This document shows, one piece after another, positions 27,773-36,029 of a DNA stretch of 64,000 bases. The translations under genes were made by a program, and so were the position numbers. This DNA is from Mesorhizobium temperatum (GTDB taxonomy: Bacteria; Pseudomonadota; Alphaproteobacteria; Rhizobiales; Rhizobiaceae), in assembly GCF_002284575.1 (NCBI RefSeq), contig NZ_NPKJ01000076.1, forward strand, positions 217,947 to 281,946, given 5' to 3'. Positions within the stretch are counted from its first letter, which is position 1. Each line of letters starts with the position of its first letter. The notes under the pieces were generated by a model. That model worked only from the letters and a program-made list of their open reading frames with translations, was not told where the DNA came from and did not search any database.

Positions 27773-29417
27773 GGCGGATTTCGTCATCATCGGCGCTGGC
27801 TCGGCAGGCTCGGCCATGGCCTACCGGCTGTCGGAGGACGGCAAGCATTCGGTGATCGTCATCGAATTTGGCGGCAGCGACATCGGGCCGCTGATCCAGA
27901 TGCCGTCGGCGCTGTCGATCCCGCTCAACATGAGCCTCTACGACTGGGGCTTTGCCAGCGAGCCGGAGCCGCATCTCGGCGGCCGCGTGCTGGCGACGCC
28001 GCGCGGCAAGGTCATCGGCGGCTCGTCCTCGATCAACGGCATGGTCTATGTGCGCGGCCACGCCCGCGACTTCGACCACTGGGCCGAACAGGGCGCGGCC
28101 GGCTGGGGGTTTGCCGACGTGCTCCCCTACTTCAAGCGCATGGAGGACGCCAACGGCGGCGAGAATGGCTGGCGCGGCCACGGCGGCCCGCTGACCGTGC
28201 AGCGGGGCTCAAGGACCAACCCGCTCTACGGCGCGTTCGTCGAGGCGGGCCGTCAGGCCGGCTTCGAGCTGACCGACGACTATAATGGCGCGAAGCAGGA
28301 AGGCTTTGGTCCGATGGAGCAGACCATTCGCGGCGGCCGCCGCTGGTCGGCGGCGAGCGCCTATCTCAGGCCTGCGCTCAGGCGGAAAAACGTGAGCCTG
28401 GTCAAGGGCTTCGCCCGGCGGGTGATCATCGAGAATCAACGCGCCACCGGTGTCGAGATCGAAGTGCGCAAACGGATTCAGTTGGTCAGGGCGCGACGTG
28501 AAGTGATCGTTGCCGCCTCCTCGATCAACTCGCCCAAGATCCTGATGCTGTCCGGTATCGGCCCGGCCGAACATCTCAGGGAATACGGCATTCAGGTGAT
28601 CGCCGACCGGCCCGGCGTCGGCCGCAACCTGCAGGATCATATGGAGCTCTATATCCAGCAGGAATCGACGCAGCCGATCACGCTGAATTCGGTGCTGAAC
28701 CCCTTCTCCAAGGCAATGATCGGCGCGCAATGGCTGTTTTTCAAATCGGGTCTCGGCGCAACCAATCATTTCGAGGCGGCGGCCTTCGTGCGTTCGCGCG
28801 CCGGTGTCGACTATCCCGACATCCAGTATCATTTCATACCGGCGGCGGTTCGCTATGACGGCAAGGCGGCGGCGAAAGCGCATGGTTTCCAGGCGCATGT
28901 CGGGCCGATGCGATCGAAGTCGCGCGGTTCTGTCATGCTGCGCTCGCCCGATCCCGGATCGAAGCCGGTGATCCGCTTCAACTACATGTCGCATCCGGAC
29001 GACTGGACCGAGTTCCGCCACTGCATACGGCTGACGCGCGAGATCTTCGGCCAGTCGGCATTCGACCCTTATCGCGGCAAGGAGATCTCGCCGGGCTCGC
29101 ACGTCCAGTCGGACGACGATCTCGATGCCTTCATCCGCGATCACGCCGAAAGCGCCTACCACCCTTGCGGCACTTGCAAGATGGGCCGCACCGATGATCC
29201 GATGAGCGTCGTCGATCCGGAATGCCGTGTCATCGGCATCGAAGGGCTGCGGGTCGCCGATTCCTCGATCTTCCCGCGCGTCACCAACGGCAATCTCAAC
29301 GCGCCGTCGATCATGACCGGCGAGAAGGCCGCCGACCACATTCTCGGCCGCACGCCGCTGGCGCCGTCCAACCAGGGACCATGGATCAATCCGCGCTGGC
29401 AGGCATCGGACAGATAA
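27765..29417 (+). CDS. betA: Choline dehydrogenase (GMC oxidoreductase)
   Basis: A 550-residue GMC flavoprotein. The FAD-binding motif is VIIGAGSAGSAMAYRL at 7-22. GMC signatures are GKVIGGSSSINGMVYVRG and ASSINSPKILMLSGIGP. The catalytic H466 lies in YHPCGTCKMG, and the C-terminal GNLNAPSIMTGEKAADHI contains the second active-site position (N in place of the usual H/N). It oxidises choline to betaine aldehyde and can also act on the aldehyde; it is membrane-associated in other bacteria. It overlaps the dehydratase gene by 8 bp, and betB follows 63 bp later. Confidence 0.94.
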   Translation: MLEADFVIIGAGSAGSAMAYRLSEDGKHSVIVIEFGGSDIGPLIQMPSALSIPLNMSLYDWGFASEPEPHLGGRVLATPRGKVIGGSSSINGMVYVRGHARDFDHWAEQGAAGWGFADVLPYFKRMEDANGGENGWRGHGGPLTVQRGSRTNPLYGAFVEAGRQAGFELTDDYNGAKQEGFGPMEQTIRGGRRWSAASAYLRPALRRKNVSLVKGFARRVIIENQRATGVEIEVRKRIQLVRARREVIVAASSINSPKILMLSGIGPAEHLREYGIQVIADRPGVGRNLQDHMELYIQQESTQPITLNSVLNPFSKAMIGAQWLFFKSGLGATNHFEAAAFVRSRAGVDYPDIQYHFIPAAVRYDGKAAAKAHGFQAHVGPMRSKSRGSVMLRSPDPGSKPVIRFNYMSHPDDWTEFRHCIRLTREIFGQSAFDPYRGKEISPGSHVQSDDDLDAFIRDHAESAYHPCGTCKMGRTDDPMSVVDPECRVIGIEGLRVADSSIFPRVTNGNLNAPSIMTGEKAADHILGRTPLAPSNQGPWINPRWQASDR

Positions 29418-29480
29418 GCCATGATCTGACGGACTGTCCGCCCGCCGGTCCCGGCGAAAGACAATTTTGGAGAAGCTCCC

Positions 29481-30944
29481 ATGCGCGCCCAGCCAAAGGC
29501 ATCGCACTATGTCAACGGACGCTACATCGACGACGAGCAGGGTGCGCCGCTGCCGGTCATCTATCCGGCGACCGGCGAGACCATCGCGATGCTGCGTTCG
29601 GCGACGCCGAACGTGCTTGAACTCGCGATCGAAGCAGCGCGTGCAGCCCAACCGGCCTGGGCGCGGCTGAAGCCGGTCGAGCGTGGACGCATCCTGCGCC
29701 GCGCCGCCGACATCTTGCGCGCGCGCAACGCCGATCTGGCGCGCATCGAGACGCTGGATACAGGCAAGGCGATCCAGGAGACGCTGGTGGCGGACGCGCC
29801 ATCGGCAGCCGACTGCCTCGAATATTTCGGCGGCGCGGTCGCTGCCTTTAATGGCGAGTCCATCGATCTCGGCGGACCCTTCGCCTATACAAGGCGGGAG
29901 GCGCTCGGCGTCTGCGTCGGCATCGGCGCCTGGAACTATCCGATCCAGATCGCCGGCTGGAAATCGGCACCGGCGCTCGCCATGGGCAACGCCATGGTGT
30001 TCAAGCCGTCGGAGAACACGCCGCTGTCGGCTCTGGCGCTGGCCGAAATCTATACAGAAGCCGGCCTGCCCGACGGGCTGTTCAACGTCGTGCAAGGCTA
30101 TGGCGATGTCGGCACCGGCCTCGTCGGCCACGATGTCGTCGCCAAGGTCTCGGTGACCGGATCGGTGCCGACCGGGCGCAAGGTGCTGTCGCTCGCCGGC
30201 TCGAAGATGAAGCATGCCACCATGGAGCTTGGCGGCAAGTCGCCGCTGATCGTCTTCGACGACGCCGATCTCGAAAACGCCATCGGCGGCGCCATGCTCG
30301 GCAATTTCTATTCGACCGGCCAGATTTGCTCCAACGGCACGCGGGTGTTCGTGCAGAAGGGCATCCACGACCGTTTCGTCGAGCGCCTGGCCGAGCGGAC
30401 CAAGAAGATCCGTATCGGTGATCCGCTCGACCAGGAAACGCAGATGGGGCCGCTTGTCTCCAAGGCCCAGCACGAAAGGGTCATCGGCTATATCGAGGCC
30501 GGCAAGCAGGATGGCGCCGTGCTCGCCTGCGGCGGCAACGTGCCCTCGCTGCAGGGTTTCGGCGGCGGCTTCTTCGTCGAGCCGACGGTCTTCACCGGCG
30601 TCACCGACACGATGCGCATCGCGCGCGAGGAGATTTTCGGGCCTGTGATGAGCGTGCTGAAATTCGACGGTGAGGACGAGGTGATCGACCGCGCCAACGA
30701 TACCGAATTCGGCCTCGCCGCCGGCGTGTTCACGCGCGACCTGCCGCGCGCCCACCGCGTCATCGCCGAGCTGCAGGCCGGCACCTGCTGGATCAACGCC
30801 TATAATCTAACGCCGGTCGAAATCCCGTTCGGCGGCTTCAAGCAATCCGGCATCGGGCGCGAGAATTCGCTGGCGGCGCTGGCGCTCTATTCGCAGCTGA
30901 AGTCGGTCTATGTCGAGACCGGGGATGTGGCGAGCCCGTATTGA
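29481..30944 (+). CDS. betB: Betaine aldehyde dehydrogenase
   Basis: A 487-residue NAD(P)-dependent aldehyde dehydrogenase. The general base E249 is in MELGGKSPLIV and the nucleophile C283 is in GQICSNGTRVFVQ, the latter characteristic of betaine aldehyde dehydrogenases. GIGAWNYPIQIAGWKSAPA is the coenzyme region, and PVEIPFGGFKQSGIGREN closes the domain. It oxidises betaine aldehyde to glycine betaine, an osmoprotectant and carbon/nitrogen source. An AGAAGC-type ribosome-binding site precedes the ATG (GGAGAAGC). It is the last gene in the bet operon and is convergent with the LysR gene. Confidence 0.95.
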   Translation: MRAQPKASHYVNGRYIDDEQGAPLPVIYPATGETIAMLRSATPNVLELAIEAARAAQPAWARLKPVERGRILRRAADILRARNADLARIETLDTGKAIQETLVADAPSAADCLEYFGGAVAAFNGESIDLGGPFAYTRREALGVCVGIGAWNYPIQIAGWKSAPALAMGNAMVFKPSENTPLSALALAEIYTEAGLPDGLFNVVQGYGDVGTGLVGHDVVAKVSVTGSVPTGRKVLSLAGSKMKHATMELGGKSPLIVFDDADLENAIGGAMLGNFYSTGQICSNGTRVFVQKGIHDRFVERLAERTKKIRIGDPLDQETQMGPLVSKAQHERVIGYIEAGKQDGAVLACGGNVPSLQGFGGGFFVEPTVFTGVTDTMRIAREEIFGPVMSVLKFDGEDEVIDRANDTEFGLAAGVFTRDLPRAHRVIAELQAGTCWINAYNLTPVEIPFGGFKQSGIGRENSLAALALYSQLKSVYVETGDVASPY

Positions 30945-30953
30945 GGCTTGCGG

Positions 30954-31874
30954 CTACTGCTGGTCAGCCGCTGCATTTGCCCGACTGGAAATCCGGTCGG
31001 ATGCAAGCTCGATGAATGCCTTGACGAGGGGCGAAAGATGCCGGCTGCTCGGATATAGGACATGCAGCCCGCCGACCGGCGTCGTGTAGTCCCGGAGAAC
31101 GCGGTTCAGCCGCCCCCCATTGATGAGGGGCTCGGCGATGCTGTGCGGCAATTGGGCGATGCCGAAGCCTGCGAGCGTGGCCGCAACGACCGCCTGCATT
31201 TCATTAGCGGCGAAGCGCCCGGCCACCGTGACCGTTTCCTGGCCGTGTGGCCCGTCCAGCACCCAATGGGTGCCCGAGGTCGAAGGGCCTGCGATGACGC
31301 ACTGGTGGTGCGCGAGATCTGCCAGGCGCTCCGGCACCCCGTGGCGCGCGAGATAGTCCGGGCTGGCGCAGAGCAACCTGTGCGTGGAGCCGAGCTTGCG
31401 GGCGATCAGCGTGGAATCCTGAAGGATGCCGGTGCGGAAAGCGAGGTCTATGCCGTCTTCGACCAGGTTGAGCTTGTCGTCGGTCAGGCGCAGTTCGACC
31501 TTGGTTTTTGGATATATCGCCAGAAAGTCGACCACGGCAGCTGTGAGGAAATGACCCCCGAAGCCAACGGGCGCCGAAATGCGAATCGTGCCCGATGGCT
31601 CCGCTCTCGCTTCGGCGAGGCGCAGATTTGCTTCCTCGATCGTCCGCAGCGCCCGGCTGCTCTGCTCGTAGTAGAGACGCCCGGCATCCGTCACGTTGAG
31701 GCTGCGCGTCGTGCGCTGCAGCAAGCGGACCCCAACCTCACGCTCGAGCGCGGCAACGCGTCGACTGACCGTCGTCTTGGGCATGGCAAGCAGCCGCGCG
31801 GCAGCGGTGAAACTGCCAGCTTCGACGACGCGAGCGAACACCACGATATCATTGAGATCGAGCATTGTGTCCAT
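30954..31874 (-). CDS. LysR family transcriptional regulator
   Basis: From ATG 31874 the protein has 306 residues. The N-terminal winged helix contains LNDIVVFARVVEAGSFTAAA and PKTTVSRRVAALEREVGVRL, followed by a periplasmic-binding-fold effector domain (IRISAPVGFGGHFL onwards, with WVLDGPHGQETVTV later). It resembles the CrgA/DsdC-like subgroup that regulates a divergent gene. The NmrA-like gene starts about 90 bp away in the opposite direction. ATG 31895 and ATG 31865 are also possible starts. Effector unknown. Confidence 0.85.
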   Translation of the reverse strand: MDTMLDLNDIVVFARVVEAGSFTAAARLLAMPKTTVSRRVAALEREVGVRLLQRTTRSLNVTDAGRLYYEQSSRALRTIEEANLRLAEARAEPSGTIRISAPVGFGGHFLTAAVVDFLAIYPKTKVELRLTDDKLNLVEDGIDLAFRTGILQDSTLIARKLGSTHRLLCASPDYLARHGVPERLADLAHHQCVIAGPSTSGTHWVLDGPHGQETVTVAGRFAANEMQAVVAATLAGFGIAQLPHSIAEPLINGGRLNRVLRDYTTPVGGLHVLYPSSRHLSPLVKAFIELASDRISSRANAAADQQ

Positions 31875-31965
31875 ACATGGGACAAAGTTTTCCAATTATA
31901 GGCAATTATGCATCAATGTGACAAACCCTAATTTTGCTCCATCGGAAAGAAGAAGGAGCAAACAC

Positions 31966-32853
31966 ATGACCACCAAACAAAGCGTTCTGGTGACCGGCGC
32001 CACCGGCCAGCAAGGCGGCGCAGTTGCGCGTGCTTTGCTGTCGAGCGGACATAGCGTCAAGGCACTAACGCGCAGGCCGGACAGCGATGCCGCGCGGCAA
32101 TTGGCGTCGGCAGGCGCCGAGATCGTGGCCGGCGATCTCGGCGATACGGCCTCCGTTGTGCAGGCAGCCAAAGACGTCGACACCATGTTCCTGATGGGCA
32201 ACAGCTACGAAGCCGGGATGGAAGAGGAGACCCGCCAGGGGATTCTAGCCGCCGATGCAGCCAAGGCTGCAGGCGTCGGGCATCTGATCTATTCGTCCGT
32301 TGCCGATGCCAACAAGAAAACCGGCATCCCGCATTTCGAAAGCAAATATCTCGTCGAGCAGCATGTCGAACGGCTCGGCATTCCGTATACGATCAGCGCC
32401 CCGGTTGCCTTCATGGAGAATTTCGTCGCGCCGTGGTCGATCGGCGCGCTCAGCCAGGGCACGCATGCCTTTGCAATGCCCGCCAAACGTGTCCTCCAGC
32501 TGGTCGCACTTGCCGACATCGGCGCCTTCGTTGCCGCCCTGGTCGAGCGACGCGAGCGCGTGTTCGGCAAGCGCTTCGATATTGCGGGAGACGAGTTGTC
32601 CGGCGAAGACCAGGCCAAGATCCTTTCGCAGTCCATCGGCCGCCCGATCAACTATCAGGCAATTCCAATCGCGGTGGCTCGCCAACAAAGCGAAGATACG
32701 GCGCTGATGTTCGAGTGGTTCGACCGCGTCGGCTATGACGTCGATATCGCGGCTTTACACCGAGATTTCCCGGAGGTCCGCTGGCACAGTTTTGCCGACT
32801 GGGCGCGGAAGTTCGACTGGCGTGTCCTTGAGCGGGCTTATTCTGCTGCCTGA
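31966..32853 (+). CDS. NmrA-like NAD(P)-binding protein
   Basis: From ATG 31966, preceded by AGGAG, the protein has 295 residues. The Rossmann motif is VLVTGATGQQGGAVARALLS at residues 7-26, then ALTRRPDSDAARQLA and AKDVDTMFLMGNSYEAGMEE. The NmrA group (atypical short-chain dehydrogenases) includes redox-sensing regulators and reductases; catalytic Y-x3-K is not obvious, so it could be a sensor or a quinone reductase-like protein. The divergent LysR gene probably regulates it. No other gene follows in this direction. Confidence 0.83.
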   Translation: MTTKQSVLVTGATGQQGGAVARALLSSGHSVKALTRRPDSDAARQLASAGAEIVAGDLGDTASVVQAAKDVDTMFLMGNSYEAGMEEETRQGILAADAAKAAGVGHLIYSSVADANKKTGIPHFESKYLVEQHVERLGIPYTISAPVAFMENFVAPWSIGALSQGTHAFAMPAKRVLQLVALADIGAFVAALVERRERVFGKRFDIAGDELSGEDQAKILSQSIGRPINYQAIPIAVARQQSEDTALMFEWFDRVGYDVDIAALHRDFPEVRWHSFADWARKFDWRVLERAYSAA

Positions 32854-32951
32854 GTTCCTCGGCCGATGGAAACCTGGGAACCAGCTGTAACGGGAGAATT
32901 TTGTCCGCTTCCCCACCGTGGCCTTCTCACGCCGCGATCAAATGAGAGAAG

Positions 32952-34472
32952 CTAAAAGGTCTGGTTGTAGGCGCCGACCTCAGGGCTGCGGCGCAGCACC
33001 GCATCGACGGCTTCGAACATCTGCCGGCGCCGCTCCGACGACACCGGGCTCTCCACCACGACGACAAGCTCCGGCTTGTTCGACGACGCCCGCACCAGGC
33101 CCCAGGTGCCGTCCTCGGCAACGATGCGAACGCCATTGACGGTGATCAGCTCGGCGATCTTCTGGCCGGCGAAGACCGTGCCGTCCTGCTTCATTGCCTG
33201 AAAATCGGAAACGACCCGCTCGACCACGCCGTATTTCAGCTCGTCGGCGCAGTGCGGCGACATGGTCGGCGTGCCGAAGGTCAGCGGCAGGTCGCGATAG
33301 AGATCGGCCATGCTGCTGGTCGGGCTGCGATCCAGCATCTGGCAAATGGCGATGGCCGTAATCAGACCATCGTCATAGCCGCGCCCGATCGGCGGATTGA
33401 AGAAGAAATGACCGGATTTCTCGAAACCGGCGATGGCGCCAAGCTCGGCCACGCGCCGTTTTATGTAGGAGTGGCCGGTCTTCCAATAGTCAGTGACGGC
33501 GCCATCGGCGCGCAAGGCGGCGTCGGTGTTGAACAATCCGGTCGATTTGACGTCGACGACGAAGGTCGAGCCGGGATGCAGTTGCGCAATGTCGCGCGCG
33601 AGCATGACGCCGACCTTGTCGGCGAAGATCTCGTTGCCTTCATTGTCGACCACGCCGCAGCGGTCACCATCACCGTCGAAGCCAAGCCCGACGTCGGCTC
33701 CCGTCTCCAGCACCTTGTCGCGGATGGCGTGCAGCATCCTCATGTCTTCGGGATTGGGATTGTAATTCGGAAACGTATGATCGAGCTCGACGTCGAGCGG
33801 GATCACCTCGCAGCCGATCCGCTCCAGCGCTTCAGGCGCAAAGGCGCCGGCGGTGCCGTTGCCGCAGGCGGCGACCACCTTGAGCTTTCTCGCTATGCGT
33901 TTGTCCCGGGTCAGGTCGTCGAGATAGGATTTGCGGAAATCCGCAACGAAGTCATAGGAGCCGCCGCCGATAAGATCGAAGTCGCCGGCAAGCACGATCG
34001 TCTTCAATGCGCTCATTTCCTCCGGGCCGAAGGTCAGCGGACGCGCCGCCCCCATCTTGACGCCGCTCCAGCCGTTCTCGTTGTGCGAGGCGGTGACCAT
34101 GGCGACCGACGGCGTGTCGAGCGCGAACTGGGCGAAATAGGCCATCGGCGACAGCGCCAGCCCGATATCCCTAACCCGCGCGCCGGCGGCCATCAGCCCG
34201 GAAACCAGCGCCAGCTTGATCGCCAGCGAATAGGAGCGGAAATCATGCCCGGTTACGATGTCCGGCCCGGCGCCCAAGCGCCGGATCAGCGTGCCGAGCC
34301 CCATGCCGAGCGCCTGGACACCGATCAGGTTGAGTTCCGGCGGCTCCGCAGATCCAGGATGGCCGAACCACCAGCGCGCATCATACTCACGAAAGCCGGA
34401 CGCCTTGATCAGCGCCGAGGTTTCAAACTCGAAGGTGTTGGGAAGGGCTTCGCTAACGATCTTCAGGGACAA
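32952..34472 (-). CDS. Phosphomannomutase/phosphoglucomutase
   Basis: A 506-residue alpha-D-phosphohexomutase. The phosphoserine is S129 in MVTASHNENGWSGVK. The metal loop is GFDGDGDRCGVV (D266-R271), the sugar loop is EKSGHFFFNP (E351) and the phosphate loop is RASSNKPELVVVVESP (R461). The four-domain layout and length fit the PMM/PGM class. It interconverts hexose 6- and 1-phosphates (Man or Glc) for nucleotide sugars used in surface polysaccharides; the exact sugar cannot be fixed from sequence alone. No polysaccharide gene is adjacent, but the EPS-like region at 56-64 kb could use its product. Confidence 0.9.
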   Translation of the reverse strand: MSLKIVSEALPNTFEFETSALIKASGFREYDARWWFGHPGSAEPPELNLIGVQALGMGLGTLIRRLGAGPDIVTGHDFRSYSLAIKLALVSGLMAAGARVRDIGLALSPMAYFAQFALDTPSVAMVTASHNENGWSGVKMGAARPLTFGPEEMSALKTIVLAGDFDLIGGGSYDFVADFRKSYLDDLTRDKRIARKLKVVAACGNGTAGAFAPEALERIGCEVIPLDVELDHTFPNYNPNPEDMRMLHAIRDKVLETGADVGLGFDGDGDRCGVVDNEGNEIFADKVGVMLARDIAQLHPGSTFVVDVKSTGLFNTDAALRADGAVTDYWKTGHSYIKRRVAELGAIAGFEKSGHFFFNPPIGRGYDDGLITAIAICQMLDRSPTSSMADLYRDLPLTFGTPTMSPHCADELKYGVVERVVSDFQAMKQDGTVFAGQKIAELITVNGVRIVAEDGTWGLVRASSNKPELVVVVESPVSSERRRQMFEAVDAVLRRSPEVGAYNQTF

Positions 34473-34675
34473 GACAGCAACTCCAAGCGGCTGGATTCAG
34501 AGTGGTTTTAACGCAGGTGGCCATGCCTATAACACGAGCCCTTAAGCGGTGTTTATCCCGCAGGGAACTGAAACCTGTATGACGTTATGGCGAAAGCGGA
34601 AGAAATGCGACAGAAGCGTTGCCATTGGCGCTTGCAGGAACGAAGTACGGCGGCTATAAGCCCGCGGTCTGGTCA

Positions 34676-34752
34676 CGGAGTGTAGCGCAGCCTGGTAGCG
34701 CACATCGTTCGGGACGATGGGGTCGCAGGTTCAAATCCTGCCACTCCGACCA
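34676..34752 (+). tRNA. tRNA-Pro (anticodon CGG)
   Basis: A 77-nt cloverleaf. The acceptor stem CGGAGTG pairs with CACTCCG (34742-34748), followed by encoded ACCA. The anticodon stem CATCG/CGATG (34703-34707, 34715-34719) encloses TTCGGGA, giving anticodon CGG at 34710-34712 (reads CCG codons). The T arm contains GGTTCAAATCC. D arm AGCGCAGCCTGGTAGCGCA is normal. Confidence 0.95.
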
Positions 34753-34835
34753 GAAAAAACAAATACTTAGCGTCTCCCGAAAACGCCCGCCTCTGGCCGG
34801 CGGACTGACCGATGTCCGCGACAGGCAGCCGGCGG

Positions 34836-35672
34836 TTAACGCGCCATAAGGATCGGCATCGACGGGTCTTCAAGCATCGAGACGGTGACGCCACCGAAGA
34901 TGCGCTCGCGCAACCGGGAATGACCATAGGCGCCCATCACTATCAGGTCGGCGGCGATGTCGACCGCGTGCCTGCGAAGCACGTCGGCGACTGAATGATC
35001 CAAGCTGGGCAGCCGGTCAACCGTGACATTCACGCCATGCCGTGCGAGATAGGCAGCGGCGTCGGCTCCGGGTTCCGCCCCGTGGCGGTATTCGTCCTCC
35101 ACCGGATCGACCATGACAAGGTGCACCTCATCGGCACCTGGCAGCATGTCGAGAGACTCGCGGACGGCACGCGATGACTCCAGACGCGCGTCCCATGCAA
35201 TCAGCACGCGTTTCGGCTTCAGTGTCGAGCGCGACCCCTCGGGGATGAGCAACAAAGGCTTTCCCGAAGAAAACAACGCGCCTTCGATCGCTTTGCTTTT
35301 CAGCGTTTCGCTAGCAAACAACTCCGGTCCAACAACCGTAATATCGGCGTAGCGGGCACGGCGGCCGATGGTATTGTCGGCCCAGCCAGCTTCCGGATAT
35401 TCGCTGGAGACATCGGCCGAAGGCGCCCTGCCGGCGAGAAAAGCCGACACGGCAGCGGTTCGCTTCTTCAACAGATTCTCGTCGGCCTGACGCTCTTCGA
35501 GCCAGGCTTCTGAAACGACCGCAGCATACTCTCCGACTGGTGGCGGCGCAGCAACGGCAACGACGAGAACAGCAAGATGGGCGCCGATTTCGTTGCACAG
35601 GCCGGCGGCGAGCTTGAGATCGTCGTCACCCTTGTTCGGCCCGGTAATGGTAAGTATCGTCCTGAAAGCCAT
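34836..35672 (-). CDS. Universal stress protein with tandem Usp domains
   Basis: From ATG 35672 (MAFRTILTITGPNKG) the protein has 278 residues and two Usp-like halves. The second half carries the strong C-terminal signature LIVMGAYGHSRLRERIFGG (the ATP-binding G-x2-G-x9-G(S/T) region) followed by VTVSMLEDPSMPILMAR; the first half has degenerate ATP motifs. Usp proteins of rhizobia are often induced by low oxygen. A perfect FNR/FixK box lies 106 bp upstream of this start, in the divergent region shared with the kinase gene. The upstream ATG at 35720 has a less convincing start. Confidence 0.85.
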   Translation of the reverse strand: MAFRTILTITGPNKGDDDLKLAAGLCNEIGAHLAVLVVAVAAPPPVGEYAAVVSEAWLEERQADENLLKKRTAAVSAFLAGRAPSADVSSEYPEAGWADNTIGRRARYADITVVGPELFASETLKSKAIEGALFSSGKPLLLIPEGSRSTLKPKRVLIAWDARLESSRAVRESLDMLPGADEVHLVMVDPVEDEYRHGAEPGADAAAYLARHGVNVTVDRLPSLDHSVADVLRRHAVDIAADLIVMGAYGHSRLRERIFGGVTVSMLEDPSMPILMAR

Positions 35673-35753
35673 GGCGGCTGCTCCCGATCTTGTGTCAAAG
35701 CCCAATCGTCGCTGCAACAATAGCGAGACGGCTCAGCGCATTCATTGCGCTGA

Positions 35754-36029
35754 GTGAAGAACGTCGCCGCGCATCATTTGATCCGTATCAACGTGCCCAC
35801 GTGGTCGTGCCGAAACGTGGCGATCGCGACATGCCTGTGTGGTCGCCAACTTTCTTCCGGAAGACGCTAAGAAATACCGCCCGAACACCGGAAAAGTATC
35901 ACCACGGAACGCATCCACGGCCTGGCTGGTTATATCCAGACGCTGCAGCAGTATGGGCCCGATGGCGCGGAATTTCAGCGACCGCGCTCGTCGGATTCCA
36001 AGGGTTCGATACAGATACAGAGGCATCCG
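35754..36029 (+). other. Protein-like but frameshifted sequence upstream of the kinase gene
   Basis: This stretch reads protein-like in pieces, each in a different frame. CVVANFLPEDAKKYRPNTGK is encoded at about 35829-35891, then SITTERIHGLAGYIQTLQQY and GPDGAEFQRP from about 35894, now in frame with the kinase ATG at 36030. The fragments may be remnants of a small gene or an extended, frameshifted kinase N-terminus. I do not recognise the family. Confidence 0.35.
35778..35791. promoter_or_regulatory. FNR/FixK-type anaerobox between usp and the kinase gene
   Basis: TTGAT-CCGT-ATCAA is a perfect match to the FNR/FixK/FnrL consensus TTGAT-N4-ATCAA. It lies in the divergent region of the usp (minus) and kinase-thioredoxin (plus) genes, 106 bp from the usp start. 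It predicts low-oxygen control by a Crp-FNR family regulator such as FixK; the regulator gene itself is not in the window. Confidence 0.75.

Noticed and set aside
28209..30755. Very long minus-strand open frame (848 codons) opposite betA and betB
   Set aside because: It is a high-GC shadow frame on the antisense strand of two strongly conserved genes and shows no recognisable domain.
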